From the NCBI GenBank assembly GCA_900543675.1, contig UQRY01000009.1, positions 1-48,239 on the forward strand: a stretch of 48,239 nucleotides of DNA, given 5' to 3'. The notes under the pieces are model-generated. The model was not told the DNA's origin, ran no database searches, and worked only from the letters and a program-made list of their open reading frames with translations. Source of the stretch: an uncultured Mycoplasmatota bacterium. GTDB taxonomy: Bacteria; Bacillota_I; Bacilli_A; RF39; UBA660. Positions 33,941-43,220 of the stretch are shown here, one piece after another (the stretch's first letter is position 1; every line of letters begins with the position of its first letter). Made by a program: the position numbers and the translations under genes.

Positions 33941-34400
33941 ATACCATGTTTTCCTTTTCTCCGACGGAAGAAATGGGTTCCCATATTAATCTTTCCTTTG
34001 GTTGTTGGTACAATTCTTCTAAAGGAAAAGGGTTTCCGTATTGATCTAGGCGTTTTAAAATTTTGATTTTCTCTGGAGAAATGGGATCCTTTGTATACCA
34101 ACCACCAAATAAATCCCAAGAATCTTTATCAGTGATTGTGATATCCACATTATCTAAATTGAAACGTAAAAGAGCTAAATTGGCAGAATTAATATCTTTA
34201 TAAAGAACTTTTCGCCAATTGTCCACTAGTATCAGTGCCGGAAAAAAGTATATTATTTTTCGATAGTCTCCAATTTCTCTACTTCGTTTACCACATTTAG
34301 GTACAAGTCCTTCCTTTTTTATTAATTTTAGATTATTGACTTCGGTTATATGGTAACCATATAGTTGAAAATTACTTATTTTTTCTGGTGATAAAATCAT
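33915..34400 (-). CDS. Uncharacterised protein, 161 aa (weak resemblance to ADP-ribosyltransferase-like folds)
   Basis: I do not recognise the family with confidence. The N-terminal third has the pattern GYHIT-NL-I-EGLVP-GKRSREIGD-IYFF (residues 15-53), which resembles the first strands and NAD-binding His of several ADP-ribosyltransferase-fold families (KptA or DarT type proteins). The other expected catalytic residues cannot be assigned. The C-terminal half contains DSWDLFGGWYTKDPISPEKI and LIWEPISS. It has a strong AGGAGGAG site and lies 14 bp after the phzF frame, probably co-transcribed with it. Its stop lies inside the terminator hairpin shared with tRNA-Arg. Confidence 0.6.
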   Translation of the reverse strand: MILSPEKISNFQLYGYHITEVNNLKLIKKEGLVPKCGKRSREIGDYRKIIYFFPALILVDNWRKVLYKDINSANLALLRFNLDNVDITITDKDSWDLFGGWYTKDPISPEKIKILKRLDQYGNPFPLEELYQQPKERLIWEPISSVGEKENMVLEKTIHKR

Positions 34401-34414
34401 CCTTTTCTCCTCCT

Positions 34415-35283
34415 TTAATTTTTTCTATTTAAACTTTCCTTGGATATTTCAATCGTCTCTACTAAATAGCCATTTCCCCCTACTCTAACTCCAGTAATTT
34501 CTGTTTCATCATTTTCTATATTGACAATAATTCTAGAAGGATTATTTAGTTCGTAACCTTGTTCAAAGATATATTGTTGTTGCTTTATGCCATAGTGAAA
34601 AAGATAACAAGCTAAGGCACAATTAGAAGTTCCGGTTGCCGATTCTTCATTTATTCCATAAAGAGGAGCGAAATTACGACAAACTGCGGTTACTTCTTCG
34701 CTTGGTGTTAAGGTAAATGCATGCATACCAATTACTTGATGTTTTTTACTGATTTCTTTCATCACCCCAAAGTTTGGTTTTAATGACTTAAGATTTTCTA
34801 AATGATTAATTGGTACTAAGATATCTTTTAAGCCGGTTGATACGATTTGAATAGGATAATTCTTATCTAGTGCTTTTCTATCGATACAGCGACCAATTTC
34901 TTTAGAGGAAAGAATATCTAAATATAAGGGAAGATTCTGTTCCATAAATACTGTATCTTGATTAATTGTAATCGTTAATATTCCTGCTTTAGTTTTGATT
35001 TTATATTGATTTTTTGTTATCTTTCCGAGATTCATTAGTACAATAAAACTCGCAATTGTTGCATGACCACAAATAGGAACTTCCTCTACTGGAGTAAAAT
35101 ATTCTAAACAATAATCAAAGTCGCTAGCTTGATCATTTGTCGTAATAAACGCCGTTTCAGAATAGCCTAATTTTTCAGCAATCTTCATCTTCTGTTGATT
35201 GGTTAATTCTTCTTGGATTACGTCACCTGCTAAATTACCTCATGATTGTCTTTACTAAAAGCACTAGCCACATATATCTTCAT
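34415..35283 (-). pseudogene. PhzF-family epimerase/isomerase, frameshifted near the N-terminus
   Basis: The intact remainder (34415-35188) is clearly a PhzF protein: KLGYSETAF with the catalytic-region Glu, CGHATIASFIVL near its residue 39 and GINEESATGTSNCALACYL near 180. The family N-terminus is present upstream in another frame: ATG at 35281-35283 (AGGTGA upstream) gives MKIYVASAFSKDNHE, then a stop, while the next frame gives GNLAGDVIQEELTNQQK leading into the long ORF. Adding one G at the GG of 35238-35239 restores the full gene of about 289 codons. The break could be real or a homopolymer sequencing error. The N-terminal strand carries part of the active site, so the shortened protein would probably be inactive. 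Confidence 0.8.
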
Positions 35284-35428
35284 TCTTCTCACCTAATTCC
35301 TATCTATATTATACAACTTCTCTTGCCAATTTACCAATTATCATTTTTCAATTTATTTTTTAAGACTAACTTCCTGTATACGATTTTACGGGAACTTACT
35401 TTTTAAATTAAGGAAAACAAATTGTTTA

Positions 35429-35457
35429 TTGACAATACTAACTTTTTATATTATAGT
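35429..35457 (+). promoter_or_regulatory. Promoter of the corA-like gene
   Basis: TTGACA (35429-35434), 17 bp, TATAGT (35452-35457). The leader is only about 30 bases, too short for a magnesium riboswitch. Confidence 0.75.
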
Positions 35458-35492
35458 TAGCACGTAACATAGATAATAATCGAGGTGCGAAT

Positions 35493-36443
35493 ATGATTAA
35501 AATATTAAAAAATACAGTTTCTGATGAACAGATGAAACTTTGTTCTTGTGAACAATTAGAAAAAGATACTTGGATTAACTTGATTCGACCTACTAATGAA
35601 GAAATAAAAAAAGTAGCTAGTGAGGTAGGTATCGACTCTCATATGATTTCTCAAGTATTAGTAGAAAAAGAATTACCTAGAATTAAAAAAAGCGATAACG
35701 CAGTACTAGTAGTTATCGATATTCCTTACACTAAAGATAAGAGTGTAAAAAATAAATATGTGACTTATCCTTTAGGAATTATTCTATCTGATAATTCTTA
35801 TATCGTTACGGTTTCTCTAGTAGAACATGAATTTTTAAAGAAAATTGAAGCGGAAGATAATACCGAATTTTTTACTGATCGGAAAGTCAGGTTTTTAATC
35901 CAGATGTTATTAAAGTCTGCTGAGGTGTATCTATCGACATTAAATCTTATTGACGAAGATATTCAAAAGGTAGAAAAAAGTACTTATTATTCAACCAATA
36001 ATAAACAACTACTTAATTTTTTAAACATTCAAAAAACACTTGTATATTTTATAACTTCTCTACAAGCGAATAGTAGTGTATTAGAAAAATTGCATAAAGA
36101 GGATATTTTACCGATTAGTAAAGAAAATAAATCATTATTGGAAGATGCCATCATTGAAAATAAACAATGTATAGAAACAAGTACGGTTTACCGAGAAATT
36201 TTATCTTCGACAATCGATACTTATGGAACAATTATTTCTAATAATCTAAACGTAATTATGAAATTTCTAGCTGGTATCACGATCGTTTTTTCTATTCCTA
36301 CCATGATTGCTTCTTTCTTAGGTATGAATGTACCATTAGGGTTTATTGGTAAGAGTGAATTATCTTTCTTCTTAATCTGTATTGTCTCTTTAATTATTTC
36401 TATTTTACTTGCTAGGTGGTTAAAGAAGAAAAATATGTTATAG
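35493..36443 (+). CDS. corA: CorA-family magnesium/divalent cation channel
   Basis: CorA pentamers conduct Mg2+ (or Co2+/Ni2+) into the cell. The 316-residue protein has a cytoplasmic alpha/beta domain (residues 1-150), a long stalk helix (around 170-255), and two C-terminal transmembrane helices with the selectivity GMN motif in ASFLGMNVPLGFIG near residue 282. The basic tail RWLKKKNML is typical. It is a single-gene unit behind a strong promoter. Only the family is certain; the true ion is not. Confidence 0.92.
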   Translation: MIKILKNTVSDEQMKLCSCEQLEKDTWINLIRPTNEEIKKVASEVGIDSHMISQVLVEKELPRIKKSDNAVLVVIDIPYTKDKSVKNKYVTYPLGIILSDNSYIVTVSLVEHEFLKKIEAEDNTEFFTDRKVRFLIQMLLKSAEVYLSTLNLIDEDIQKVEKSTYYSTNNKQLLNFLNIQKTLVYFITSLQANSSVLEKLHKEDILPISKENKSLLEDAIIENKQCIETSTVYREILSSTIDTYGTIISNNLNVIMKFLAGITIVFSIPTMIASFLGMNVPLGFIGKSELSFFLICIVSLIISILLARWLKKKNML

Positions 36444-36469
36444 AAAAAAATATGTATATATAAGAAGGT

Positions 36470-37117
36470 TTACTTTTCTAAATCTTCTTTTTTGATGATG
36501 AAAATATTCTTTTCTTGATAAAAGGCATAGAAGATATCTTCGATATTTACTTTTTCTTCGGTTAAAGTTCTCTGTAACCATTTTTCGGTTTTTTGAATTT
36601 GTTTAAGTGTGTCCTCTTGAATTTTGCCATCTAAAATAAGGGGTAAAGGATAATCACCGAAGCGATTATCTTTTTTCTTAAATACACTTAGTTTACCACT
36701 TGTTTCTAAAATGGCATAATCGACTTCTTCAATACTTTTGATATGTTGTTCTCTAAGCTGAGTTAATAAGTCATCTATATTGTAACGTTGTCTTACCATT
36801 TCTTTAAAATTAATTTTTCCCCGATTAATCATCACCGAGGGGGTTCCATCAAAAGCATCTCTCACTTTTTGATTTTTTAATGAGTAGTAAGCCATTCCCA
36901 TTTGAATTAGGACTAAAACAACGATAGGAATAATCGATAAAAAAATACTCTCAGTTCGATTATCAATTGAAATAGCCGCTAGTTCTGCTATTAGGATAGA
37001 GACAATTAAATCAACAATGCCTAGCTGCCCTACTTCTCTTTTTCCCATAAAGCGATACAAGACTGTGATAATGATATAAAAGAGAATTGTTCTTTCTAAA
37101 ACGATGAGATAATCCAT
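36470..37117 (-). CDS. DUF421/YetF-type membrane protein
   Basis: The 215-residue protein has three N-terminal helices with GKREVGQLGIVDLIVSILIAELA near residues 24-48, followed by the DUF421 soluble domain (GTPSVMINRGKINFKEM near 91-107 and DLLTQLREQ). This is the YrbG/YetF/YcaP family, of unknown molecular function, linked in spore-formers to germination and stress. The ATG at 37115-37117 is preferred, with AGGTGA upstream. In Bacillus the same family member sits beside the TIGR04086 gene and spoVB; here it is divergent from the TIGR04086 gene. Confidence 0.87.
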   Translation of the reverse strand: MDYLIVLERTILFYIIITVLYRFMGKREVGQLGIVDLIVSILIAELAAISIDNRTESIFLSIIPIVVLVLIQMGMAYYSLKNQKVRDAFDGTPSVMINRGKINFKEMVRQRYNIDDLLTQLREQHIKSIEEVDYAILETSGKLSVFKKKDNRFGDYPLPLILDGKIQEDTLKQIQKTEKWLQRTLTEEKVNIEDIFYAFYQEKNIFIIKKEDLEK

Positions 37118-37192
37118 ATTAATCACCTATTTTTATTATGATGATTGTCATATTTTTTTATACAGTGTCATAGTTTTTACTAGGTGAAAAGT

Positions 37193-37558
37193 ATGGCGTT
37201 TATCAAATATCTTAAAGTACTTCTTTTTATATTGATTCCTCTATTGTTCCTTAATGTTATTCTTTCCTTATTATACTATTTCAATGTAATCCCTACTAAT
37301 GTAGTCAATTATTTAAAACTAGTTATTGTTTGTTTGTCGATGTTGATTGGAGGAATATATATTGGAACTAAGGCAACAAAGAAAGGATGGCTAGAAGGAA
37401 TAAAGGTAGGTTTGGAAATTATTGTTCTTTTCTTTCTACTTAGTTATTTAGGGTTTGATTGTGGAATTTCCTTTAAGACTGTTGTCTATTATTTAATTCT
37501 ATTAGCTTCTGCTACTCTAGGCAGTATGATTGGAATCAGTAGAACAAGCCAAAATTAA
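37193..37558 (+). CDS. TIGR04086 family membrane protein (YrzE-like)
   Basis: The 121-residue protein has four predicted membrane helices and little else, with KLVIVCLSMLIGGIYIGTKATKKGWLEG in the second half, the typical core of TIGR04086. Function is unknown. The ATG at 37193 is preferred over an upstream in-frame GTG because AGGTGA precedes it by 5 bases. It is flanked by DUF421 and tgt genes as in Bacillus, which supports the assignment. Confidence 0.75.
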   Translation: MAFIKYLKVLLFILIPLLFLNVILSLLYYFNVIPTNVVNYLKLVIVCLSMLIGGIYIGTKATKKGWLEGIKVGLEIIVLFFLLSYLGFDCGISFKTVVYYLILLASATLGSMIGISRTSQN

Positions 37559-37584
37559 AATGTGAGCTAGTCACATTTTTTATT
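37557..37584. terminator. Bidirectional terminator between the TIGR04086 gene and tgt
   Basis: A 9-bp stem (37557-37565 with 37571-37579) with loop GCTAG is flanked by a T-run on the plus strand and a T-rich run on the minus strand, and sits between two converging stop codons. Confidence 0.8.
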
Positions 37585-38719
37585 TTTCTTCTTTTTGAAT
37601 TATTTTTGATGAAAAGTAGTCTTGATAGAACTCATCTCGAAAGGCAAGTAATCTATCTTCTTTAATCGCTTGGCGTAAATTTTCGGTTAACCGAATTAAA
37701 AAACGAATATTATGAATAGAAAGAAGTCTTCCTCCTAATGTTTCGTTTGCTTTGATTAAATGTCGAATGTAAGCCTTAGTATAATTTTGACAAGCATAAC
37801 AATCGCATCCTTCTTCTATAGGAGTAAAGTCTTCGGTATACTTAGCATTCTTTAAATTAATCCGTCCATATTTCGTAAATGCATGTCCATGACGAGCGAT
37901 TCTAGTTGGAAGTACACAATCAAACATATCAATTCCACGAATAACTCCTTCAATAATATCGACTGGTTCTCCTACCCCCATTAAATAACGCGGCTTGTCT
38001 TTTGGTAAGTGTGGGATTGAATAATCGATAGCAGCATACATATCTTCTTTAGATTCACCATCATTCGCTACTCCGCCGATACTGTAGCCATCAAAACCAA
38101 TCTTTACGGTTTCTTTTGCGGAATATTCTCGTAAATCTTGGTAAGCTCCTCCTTGTACAATTCCGAATAATGATTGACGTGGGTTATTATGAACGTTCTT
38201 TCCTCGTACAGCCCAACGCAAAGTACGTTCGATACTATTTTTCATGTAGTCATAACTTGCGCTAGCTGGAGGGCATTCGTCGAAGCTCATGGCGATATCG
38301 CTATCTAATTTATTTTGAATCTCAATACTTTTTTCTGGTGTTAGAAATAGACTACTTCCATCCAAATGACTTTTAAATTTTACTCCTTCTTCACTAATAT
38401 TTTTAGGACTAGCTAAAGAGAAAACTTGAAAGCCACCACTATCGGTCAAAATAGGGCCATCATAGTTCATAAAACGATGAAGTCCCCCTGCTTTTTCTAC
38501 CAAGTCAGCTCCAGGTCTTAACCATAGATGATAGGTATTCGCTAAAATTACCCCTGTATGCATAGCGTATAACTCTTCTGGCGTTAAGGTCTTCACTGTC
38601 GCTTGAGTTCCAACTGGCATAAACATTGGTGTTTCTACAGTACCATAATTTGTCTCTATGGTTCCAAGTCTTGCTTTAGTATCTTTTTCTTCGTGTAATA
38701 AGTTATACTTTATTTTCAT
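37580..38719 (-). CDS. tgt: tRNA-guanine transglycosylase
   Basis: Tgt exchanges guanine 34 of Asp, Asn, His and Tyr tRNAs for preQ1, the first tRNA step of queuosine synthesis. The 379-residue protein has the TDSGGFQVFSL segment with the active-site Asp near residue 92, SFDECPP near 146, the nucleophile region FDCVLPTRIARHG near 264-276, and the zinc ligands CDCYAC with a downstream Cys/His. It is the last gene of the ruvA-to-tgt operon, in which queA encodes the next enzyme. Confidence 0.96.
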   Translation of the reverse strand: MKIKYNLLHEEKDTKARLGTIETNYGTVETPMFMPVGTQATVKTLTPEELYAMHTGVILANTYHLWLRPGADLVEKAGGLHRFMNYDGPILTDSGGFQVFSLASPKNISEEGVKFKSHLDGSSLFLTPEKSIEIQNKLDSDIAMSFDECPPASASYDYMKNSIERTLRWAVRGKNVHNNPRQSLFGIVQGGAYQDLREYSAKETVKIGFDGYSIGGVANDGESKEDMYAAIDYSIPHLPKDKPRYLMGVGEPVDIIEGVIRGIDMFDCVLPTRIARHGHAFTKYGRINLKNAKYTEDFTPIEEGCDCYACQNYTKAYIRHLIKANETLGGRLLSIHNIRFLIRLTENLRQAIKEDRLLAFRDEFYQDYFSSKIIQKEEK

Positions 38720-38734
38720 TTAAGTCACCTGTTT

Positions 38735-39268
38735 CTATTTTTGGTTATTCAAAAGTCTTTCTTTTTGACTAGCTACTTCTTGATAGAGAAGATCAACTCC
38801 ATTATCAGAAGGCTTATTGTTGATCATTGCTTCAATTGTTAAGTTTCTTAGATTGTTATTGCTTCTATACGATAAGGGTTCACTTGCTTGGATTGAAGCA
38901 CTGAAAAAGGAAGGATGCGTATGATACTTTTCTCTAAATAACGGTTCCTGACTCTCTAAAAATTCAATTTGTTTCATAGAAAGTTGTTCAGGTAAATACC
39001 AAACGCCAAAATATTTTCCATCTACAGGAACTCCAGAATCAAAGAAAGCTGCGAAGCCTTTTTTACTTAAGTAATTTCCTAAATCATCGTGTGATCCACC
39101 TTTTGGACAATCCGTTAGGCCAATATTTTCACAGAATTCTCGGCATTCTTCTCGGTGGTCACCATTCATGGCTAACTTTGGGAAAAATTGAGCTTTACCG
39201 TCTGGGAGCTCTTTATCCATATATTGATCATTGGGGATGATCCAAAGTAGTTTTTGTTCGTAATTCAT
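38735..39268 (-). CDS. Uncharacterised protein, 177 aa
   Basis: I do not recognise this family. It has no membrane segment or signal. Notable parts are ECREFCENIGLTDCPKGGSHDDLGNYL (three cysteines and a His, residues 36-62), a strand FGVWYLPEQLS near 87 and a polar C-terminal helix. The cysteines could bind metal but do not form a standard zinc-ribbon. It lies 15 bp upstream of tgt and 56 bp downstream of another unknown gene, so it belongs to the operon that encodes queuosine and Holliday-junction functions. Confidence 0.65.
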   Translation of the reverse strand: MNYEQKLLWIIPNDQYMDKELPDGKAQFFPKLAMNGDHREECREFCENIGLTDCPKGGSHDDLGNYLSKKGFAAFFDSGVPVDGKYFGVWYLPEQLSMKQIEFLESQEPLFREKYHTHPSFFSASIQASEPLSYRSNNNLRNLTIEAMINNKPSDNGVDLLYQEVASQKERLLNNQK

Positions 39269-39324
39269 ATTTATTCCATCCTTTCTTCGGATAATTGTTG
39301 GTGATTATTTTATACTAATGACTA

Positions 39325-40527
39325 TTATTTAGATTTGGGAAATGAATTTGTTTGATTGTACAAATCTGTTAAAATATGTGTTTCCCTGTTTGGATGAGCT
39401 TGAGATATTTTTATGTGAAGATTACTATCTAAGTCAAAGGGATAACTCGTGATTTCTAAATTAGGGAAGTGATAACTTAGTCTTCGTAATGTCCTAATTA
39501 ATTTTTCGGTTTGATTACAATTATCTCTACTTAATTGAGTTAGTTCTTCTTCTTTAATTTGTTCTAAACGCTCTTCTTTATAAAGAAAGCGAAATAAAGA
39601 AATTGACTCATTTATCGCTTGTTCTTTAGCTAAATAACGAAGAGGTAAAAAACTAGTCGTTACTAGTTTGGTGATCCCATTTCGTTCTAGATGTTTGAGA
39701 AACATAGTCAAACTATATAAAGCACTAACTGAGATATCTGAAATATTTTCCGGATAATAATCTGTCTTTTTTTCTTTGTAAGCCTGATACTCCTCAGAGT
39801 CTTGGACATGATCGTTTGCTTTATATAGATAGCGATCGATTTTTTTAAAGAAAGAAGTTTTGTTTTCGTTACGAGGGCGCTTTTTTCCTTTAATACTATA
39901 TAGATAAGCTACACCATCAGATATACCATAACTAATCTGCGGTAAGGGGTAACTTTCTTGATCACCATTTTGATTATATCCAATTATTTTACTATCTAAG
40001 CAGTACGGAGTTTCTAAAGAGGCAAATTGTCTTTTGATTTCCGATACGATACCTAGTCCCTGATTGATATCTAATTGAGCTTGTAATGGGGTACGCTTCT
40101 CTTCTGGGGTAAAAAACTGAATTCTTCTATTTAGAAGGAGTTGAGGATTGATGAAATCTTCACTAGTGGCATTTTTCCAAACTAACAAAAGTAAATATTT
40201 GATTTGATTATGAATACTTTCCCCGCAACATAAAACCAAATATCTTCGTAGATTTTCTTCTTCATTTAAAAATTGAATCTGTTGTTTAATATATTCTACT
40301 AACAAGGGATCGAAGTTCTCTTTATCTCTAATGATTAAAACTGGTGGGTCAAAGGATAGGTTATCATTTCTTGGAGCATTGAATAATAGACTAGATTCTT
40401 TCTTCTCGTCAGTAACGATAGAAAAAGGAAAATAATAAGGATTATCGTGTATTTTTATTTTTCCCTTTTCTTGTTTTAACTCGGGTACAATTTCTTTATA
40501 AAATATATCTAAAATTAAATCATCCAT
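39325..40527 (-). CDS. Uncharacterised protein, 400 aa
   Basis: I do not recognise this family. The protein is soluble, with an alternating strand/helix N-terminal half (PPVLIIRDKENFD, RRYLVLCCGESIHNQI) and a helical second half containing ISVSALYSLTMFLKHLERNGITKLVTTSFLPLRYL (about residues 265-300). The central GISDGVAYLYSIKGKKRPRNENKTS stretch is basic. No catalytic motif is evident. AGGAG precedes the ATG. It sits between queA and the 177-residue gene on the same strand and is probably co-transcribed with them. Confidence 0.65.
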   Translation of the reverse strand: MDDLILDIFYKEIVPELKQEKGKIKIHDNPYYFPFSIVTDEKKESSLLFNAPRNDNLSFDPPVLIIRDKENFDPLLVEYIKQQIQFLNEEENLRRYLVLCCGESIHNQIKYLLLLVWKNATSEDFINPQLLLNRRIQFFTPEEKRTPLQAQLDINQGLGIVSEIKRQFASLETPYCLDSKIIGYNQNGDQESYPLPQISYGISDGVAYLYSIKGKKRPRNENKTSFFKKIDRYLYKANDHVQDSEEYQAYKEKKTDYYPENISDISVSALYSLTMFLKHLERNGITKLVTTSFLPLRYLAKEQAINESISLFRFLYKEERLEQIKEEELTQLSRDNCNQTEKLIRTLRRLSYHFPNLEITSYPFDLDSNLHIKISQAHPNRETHILTDLYNQTNSFPKSK

Positions 40528-40564
40528 ATTATCTTCTCCTTTCTTATCGTGTGATAAAAATTTT

Positions 40565-41590
40565 CTACTTGATTAACATACTGTCTCCAAAAGAGAAGAA
40601 ACGATATTTTTCTTTAATGGCTTCTTGATAAGCGTTTAATACATTTTCTCTTCCTGCCAAAGCGCTCACTAACATAATTAGGGTTGACTTAGGCAAATGA
40701 AAATTGGTAATTAATCGGTCAATTGCTTGGAATTTATATCCTGGATAAATGAAGATATCTGTAGTTCCGTAACATTCTTGGAATTGATGGTATTTGTTCA
40801 TAATCGTTTCTAAAGTCCTAACACTAGTTGTTCCTACAGCGATAATCTTTTTTCCTTCTTTTTTGGTCTTGTTTAAAATATCCGCTGTTTCTTTGCTCAT
40901 TTCATAGTATTCAGTGTGCATTTTGTGTTCTTCGATATTTTCTACTTGAACCGGTCTAAAGGTGCCTAATCCAACGTGAAGGGTTACATAGGCGATATTA
41001 ACCTTTTTCTCTTTGATTTTCTTTAATAATTCTTCTGTAAAATGTAGTCCTGCGGTTGGAGCAGCTGCACTTCCTAAGTTTTTAGCATATACGGTATTGT
41101 AACGAGATTGATCGGCAAGTTGTTCATGAATATAAGGAGGTAATGGCATCGTACCTAATTCGTCTAAAATCTCTAGTAAAATCCCGTTATAGATTAATCG
41201 ATAGCAACGAATCCCCTCTTCTTTTTCTTCGATACATTCTGCTTTTAGTTTTCCTTCTCCAAAGGAGATTATCGTTCCTTTATGTACTCGCTTAGCTGGC
41301 TTAGTCAAACACTCCCATGTATCATTTTGCATATCTTTTAATAGCAATACTTCAATTACCGCATTAGTTTCTTCTTTGATCCCGATCAATCTAGCGGGTA
41401 ACACTTTCGTATCATTTAGTACTAATGTATCCCCTTCTTCCATGTAGGAGATAATCTCTGGAAACTGATGATGCTCTACTTCACCAGTCTTTTTATCTAA
41501 TACTAATAGTCTCGAACTGTCTCTTTTTTCAAGTGGGGTTTGAGCAATCAATTCACTTGGTAAATTATAGTCAAAATCTTCTAGTTGCAT
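40565..41590 (-). CDS. queA: S-adenosylmethionine:tRNA ribosyltransferase-isomerase
   Basis: QueA moves the ribosyl group of SAM onto preQ1 in tRNA, forming epoxyqueuosine. The 341-residue length is normal. Family hallmarks are the N-terminal FDYNLPSELIAQTPLEKRDSSRLLVLD, LNDTKVLPARLIG near residue 58, AAPTAGLHFTEELL near 176-189, THLHVGLGTFRPV-type sequence near 205 (here VTLHVGLGTFRPV) and the C-terminal TNFHLPKSTLIMLVSALAG. It is in the same operon as tgt. Confidence 0.96.
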   Translation of the reverse strand: MQLEDFDYNLPSELIAQTPLEKRDSSRLLVLDKKTGEVEHHQFPEIISYMEEGDTLVLNDTKVLPARLIGIKEETNAVIEVLLLKDMQNDTWECLTKPAKRVHKGTIISFGEGKLKAECIEEKEEGIRCYRLIYNGILLEILDELGTMPLPPYIHEQLADQSRYNTVYAKNLGSAAAPTAGLHFTEELLKKIKEKKVNIAYVTLHVGLGTFRPVQVENIEEHKMHTEYYEMSKETADILNKTKKEGKKIIAVGTTSVRTLETIMNKYHQFQECYGTTDIFIYPGYKFQAIDRLITNFHLPKSTLIMLVSALAGRENVLNAYQEAIKEKYRFFSFGDSMLIK

Positions 41591-41604
41591 AACTATCCTC
41601 TTTT

Positions 41605-42174
41605 CTATTTTCTCATTATATCTAGTAGTTCATAATAATCTTTTTGATAGATCTCATTAGCTAGTTTGTCAAGAAATTCTTCTTTACGAGCCTTGGTTAT
41701 TCTCTTTGCCTTATACATACGATAAATATACTCTAAAATCTCTGTTCTTACATCGACTTCTAGTGTCTTAAATCTAGCTGTATGTATTGCTTTGGGATGT
41801 CCAACAACTGGTAACATTTTACTCATTTCTTTGATTGTTTTATCTTTAAAATAATCGGCTAACATAAATATTGGTCCATCTTCTAGTAATTTTATGTTCA
41901 CCTTACCATGTTCTATTAAACTAGCTAGGGTAATGATATAAATATATTTTTCACTTGGCATGATCATTAATTCGTCAACATAATCAATAAAGGTTAAAAT
42001 CTTTTGTTGTTCATCTTCTTCTTCAATTAATAAGACTGGTAAGCAATTCCATTTTTTTATGTTATCGTGTTCTTTCAAAATCGTAAAATCACTACTTACT
42101 GCCTCATTAATATGATCAACAATTTTTCCTAGTGGCATTCCACTAAATATTTTTTCAATTTTAACATTTTTCAT
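41605..42174 (-). CDS. Uncharacterised protein, 189 aa, in the ruvB-queA gap
   Basis: I do not recognise this family. The soluble, helical protein has a central stretch around residues 65-110 (VDELMIMPSEKYIYIITLASLIEHGKVNIKLLED), a likely helical bundle, and a very basic helix near 150-170 (YRMYKAKRITKARKEEF). The spacing is 14 bp to queA and 19 bp from ruvB, so it is clearly in the operon. Insertion of a lineage-specific gene in an otherwise conserved order suggests a role beside tRNA modification or DNA repair, but that is inference. Confidence 0.65.
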   Translation of the reverse strand: MKNVKIEKIFSGMPLGKIVDHINEAVSSDFTILKEHDNIKKWNCLPVLLIEEEDEQQKILTFIDYVDELMIMPSEKYIYIITLASLIEHGKVNIKLLEDGPIFMLADYFKDKTIKEMSKMLPVVGHPKAIHTARFKTLEVDVRTEILEYIYRMYKAKRITKARKEEFLDKLANEIYQKDYYELLDIMRK

Positions 42175-42193
42175 CCTTTTTATTCTCCTTTTA

Positions 42194-43201
42194 TTAATTA
42201 AATATTGTATTTTGATACTCTATTTTCAAATGTTCATAAGCTAAATGGGTAGCTACTCTTCCACGAGGGGTTCGTTTTAGAAAGCCTTGTTGTAATAAAT
42301 AAGGTTCGCACACGTCTTCTAAAGTGGCTACTTCTTCTCCAATCGCGCTCGCTACGGATTCAATTCCTACTGGACCTCCACGGAATTTCTGAATGATGGC
42401 TAACAAGAATTGGTGATCAGTTTCGTCTAGTCCTTTATCATCGATTTTTAAACGTTCAAGTGCTTTTTTGGTAATCGCAAGATCAATAACTCCATTTCCT
42501 TCTACTAAGGCAAAGTCACGCACACGTTTGAACAGACGATTGGCGATTCGTGGTGTACCGCGGCTTCTGCTAGCCAGTTCTAAAGCAGCTTGCTCTTCTA
42601 TTGGAACTCCCAAAACACGGGAAGTTCTTTTTACAATGGCCATTAATTCTTCAGTGGTATAATATTGTAGCTTTTCAATGATTCCAAAGCGATCTCGTAG
42701 AGGAGAGGTTAAATCTCCTGCTCTAGTTGTAGCCCCAACCAAGGTAAATGGCGGTAAATTAATACGAATACTTCTAGTATTCCCTTCGCCACCAATCATG
42801 ATCTCTAACATAAAATCTTCCATAGCTGGATAGAGAATTTCTTCGATAAATGAAGGCATGCGATGAATTTCATCAATAAATAATACATCATTTGGCTCTA
42901 AGGTAGATAAAATCGCAGCTAAATCTCCTGATTTTTCAATACTTGGTCCACTCGCTGTTTTGATATTTACTCCAAGTTCATTAGCAATGATGTTAGCGAG
43001 GGTTGTTTTTCCTAGACCTGGGGGTCCATATAACAGTACATGATCAAGCGGTTCTTCTCTCATTTTAGCCGCTTCGATATATACTTTAATATTTTGTTTA
43101 ACGTCTTCTTGACCGATATATTCGGTTAAATGATCGGGACGAATATTTGTATCGGCATCTTCTTCGTCTAATACTTCTCCTGAGAGAATTTTATCTTCCA
43201 T
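42194..43201 (-). CDS. ruvB: Holliday junction branch migration helicase RuvB
   Basis: RuvB is the AAA+ motor that drives branch migration with RuvA. The 335-residue protein starts with the usual acidic tail, then RPDHLTEYIGQEDVKQNIK, Walker A GPPGLGKTTLA near residues 60-70, Walker B VLFIDEIHRM near 109-118, sensor 1 GATTRAG near 156, an Arg finger in LTSPLRDRFG and the C-terminal winged helix GGPVGIESVASAIGEE. It is 19 bp downstream of ruvA. Confidence 0.97.
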   Translation of the reverse strand: MEDKILSGEVLDEEDADTNIRPDHLTEYIGQEDVKQNIKVYIEAAKMREEPLDHVLLYGPPGLGKTTLANIIANELGVNIKTASGPSIEKSGDLAAILSTLEPNDVLFIDEIHRMPSFIEEILYPAMEDFMLEIMIGGEGNTRSIRINLPPFTLVGATTRAGDLTSPLRDRFGIIEKLQYYTTEELMAIVKRTSRVLGVPIEEQAALELASRSRGTPRIANRLFKRVRDFALVEGNGVIDLAITKKALERLKIDDKGLDETDHQFLLAIIQKFRGGPVGIESVASAIGEEVATLEDVCEPYLLQQGFLKRTPRGRVATHLAYEHLKIEYQNTIFN

Positions 43202-43220
43202 AACAGCACTCCTTTCTTGA

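Noticed and set aside
33775..34119. 114-codon minus-strand frame covering tRNA-Arg
   Set aside because: It runs through the tRNA in antisense and overlaps the better-supported gene at 33915-34400.
35369..35395. Hairpin TTCCTGTA/TTACGGGAA upstream of the corA-like gene
   Set aside because: Short with one G-T pair, lies before the promoter and has no convincing T-run in either orientation relative to a gene end.
35458..35492. Magnesium riboswitch before the corA-like gene
   Set aside because: The leader from the predicted start of transcription is only about 30 bases, too short for an M-box or similar element.
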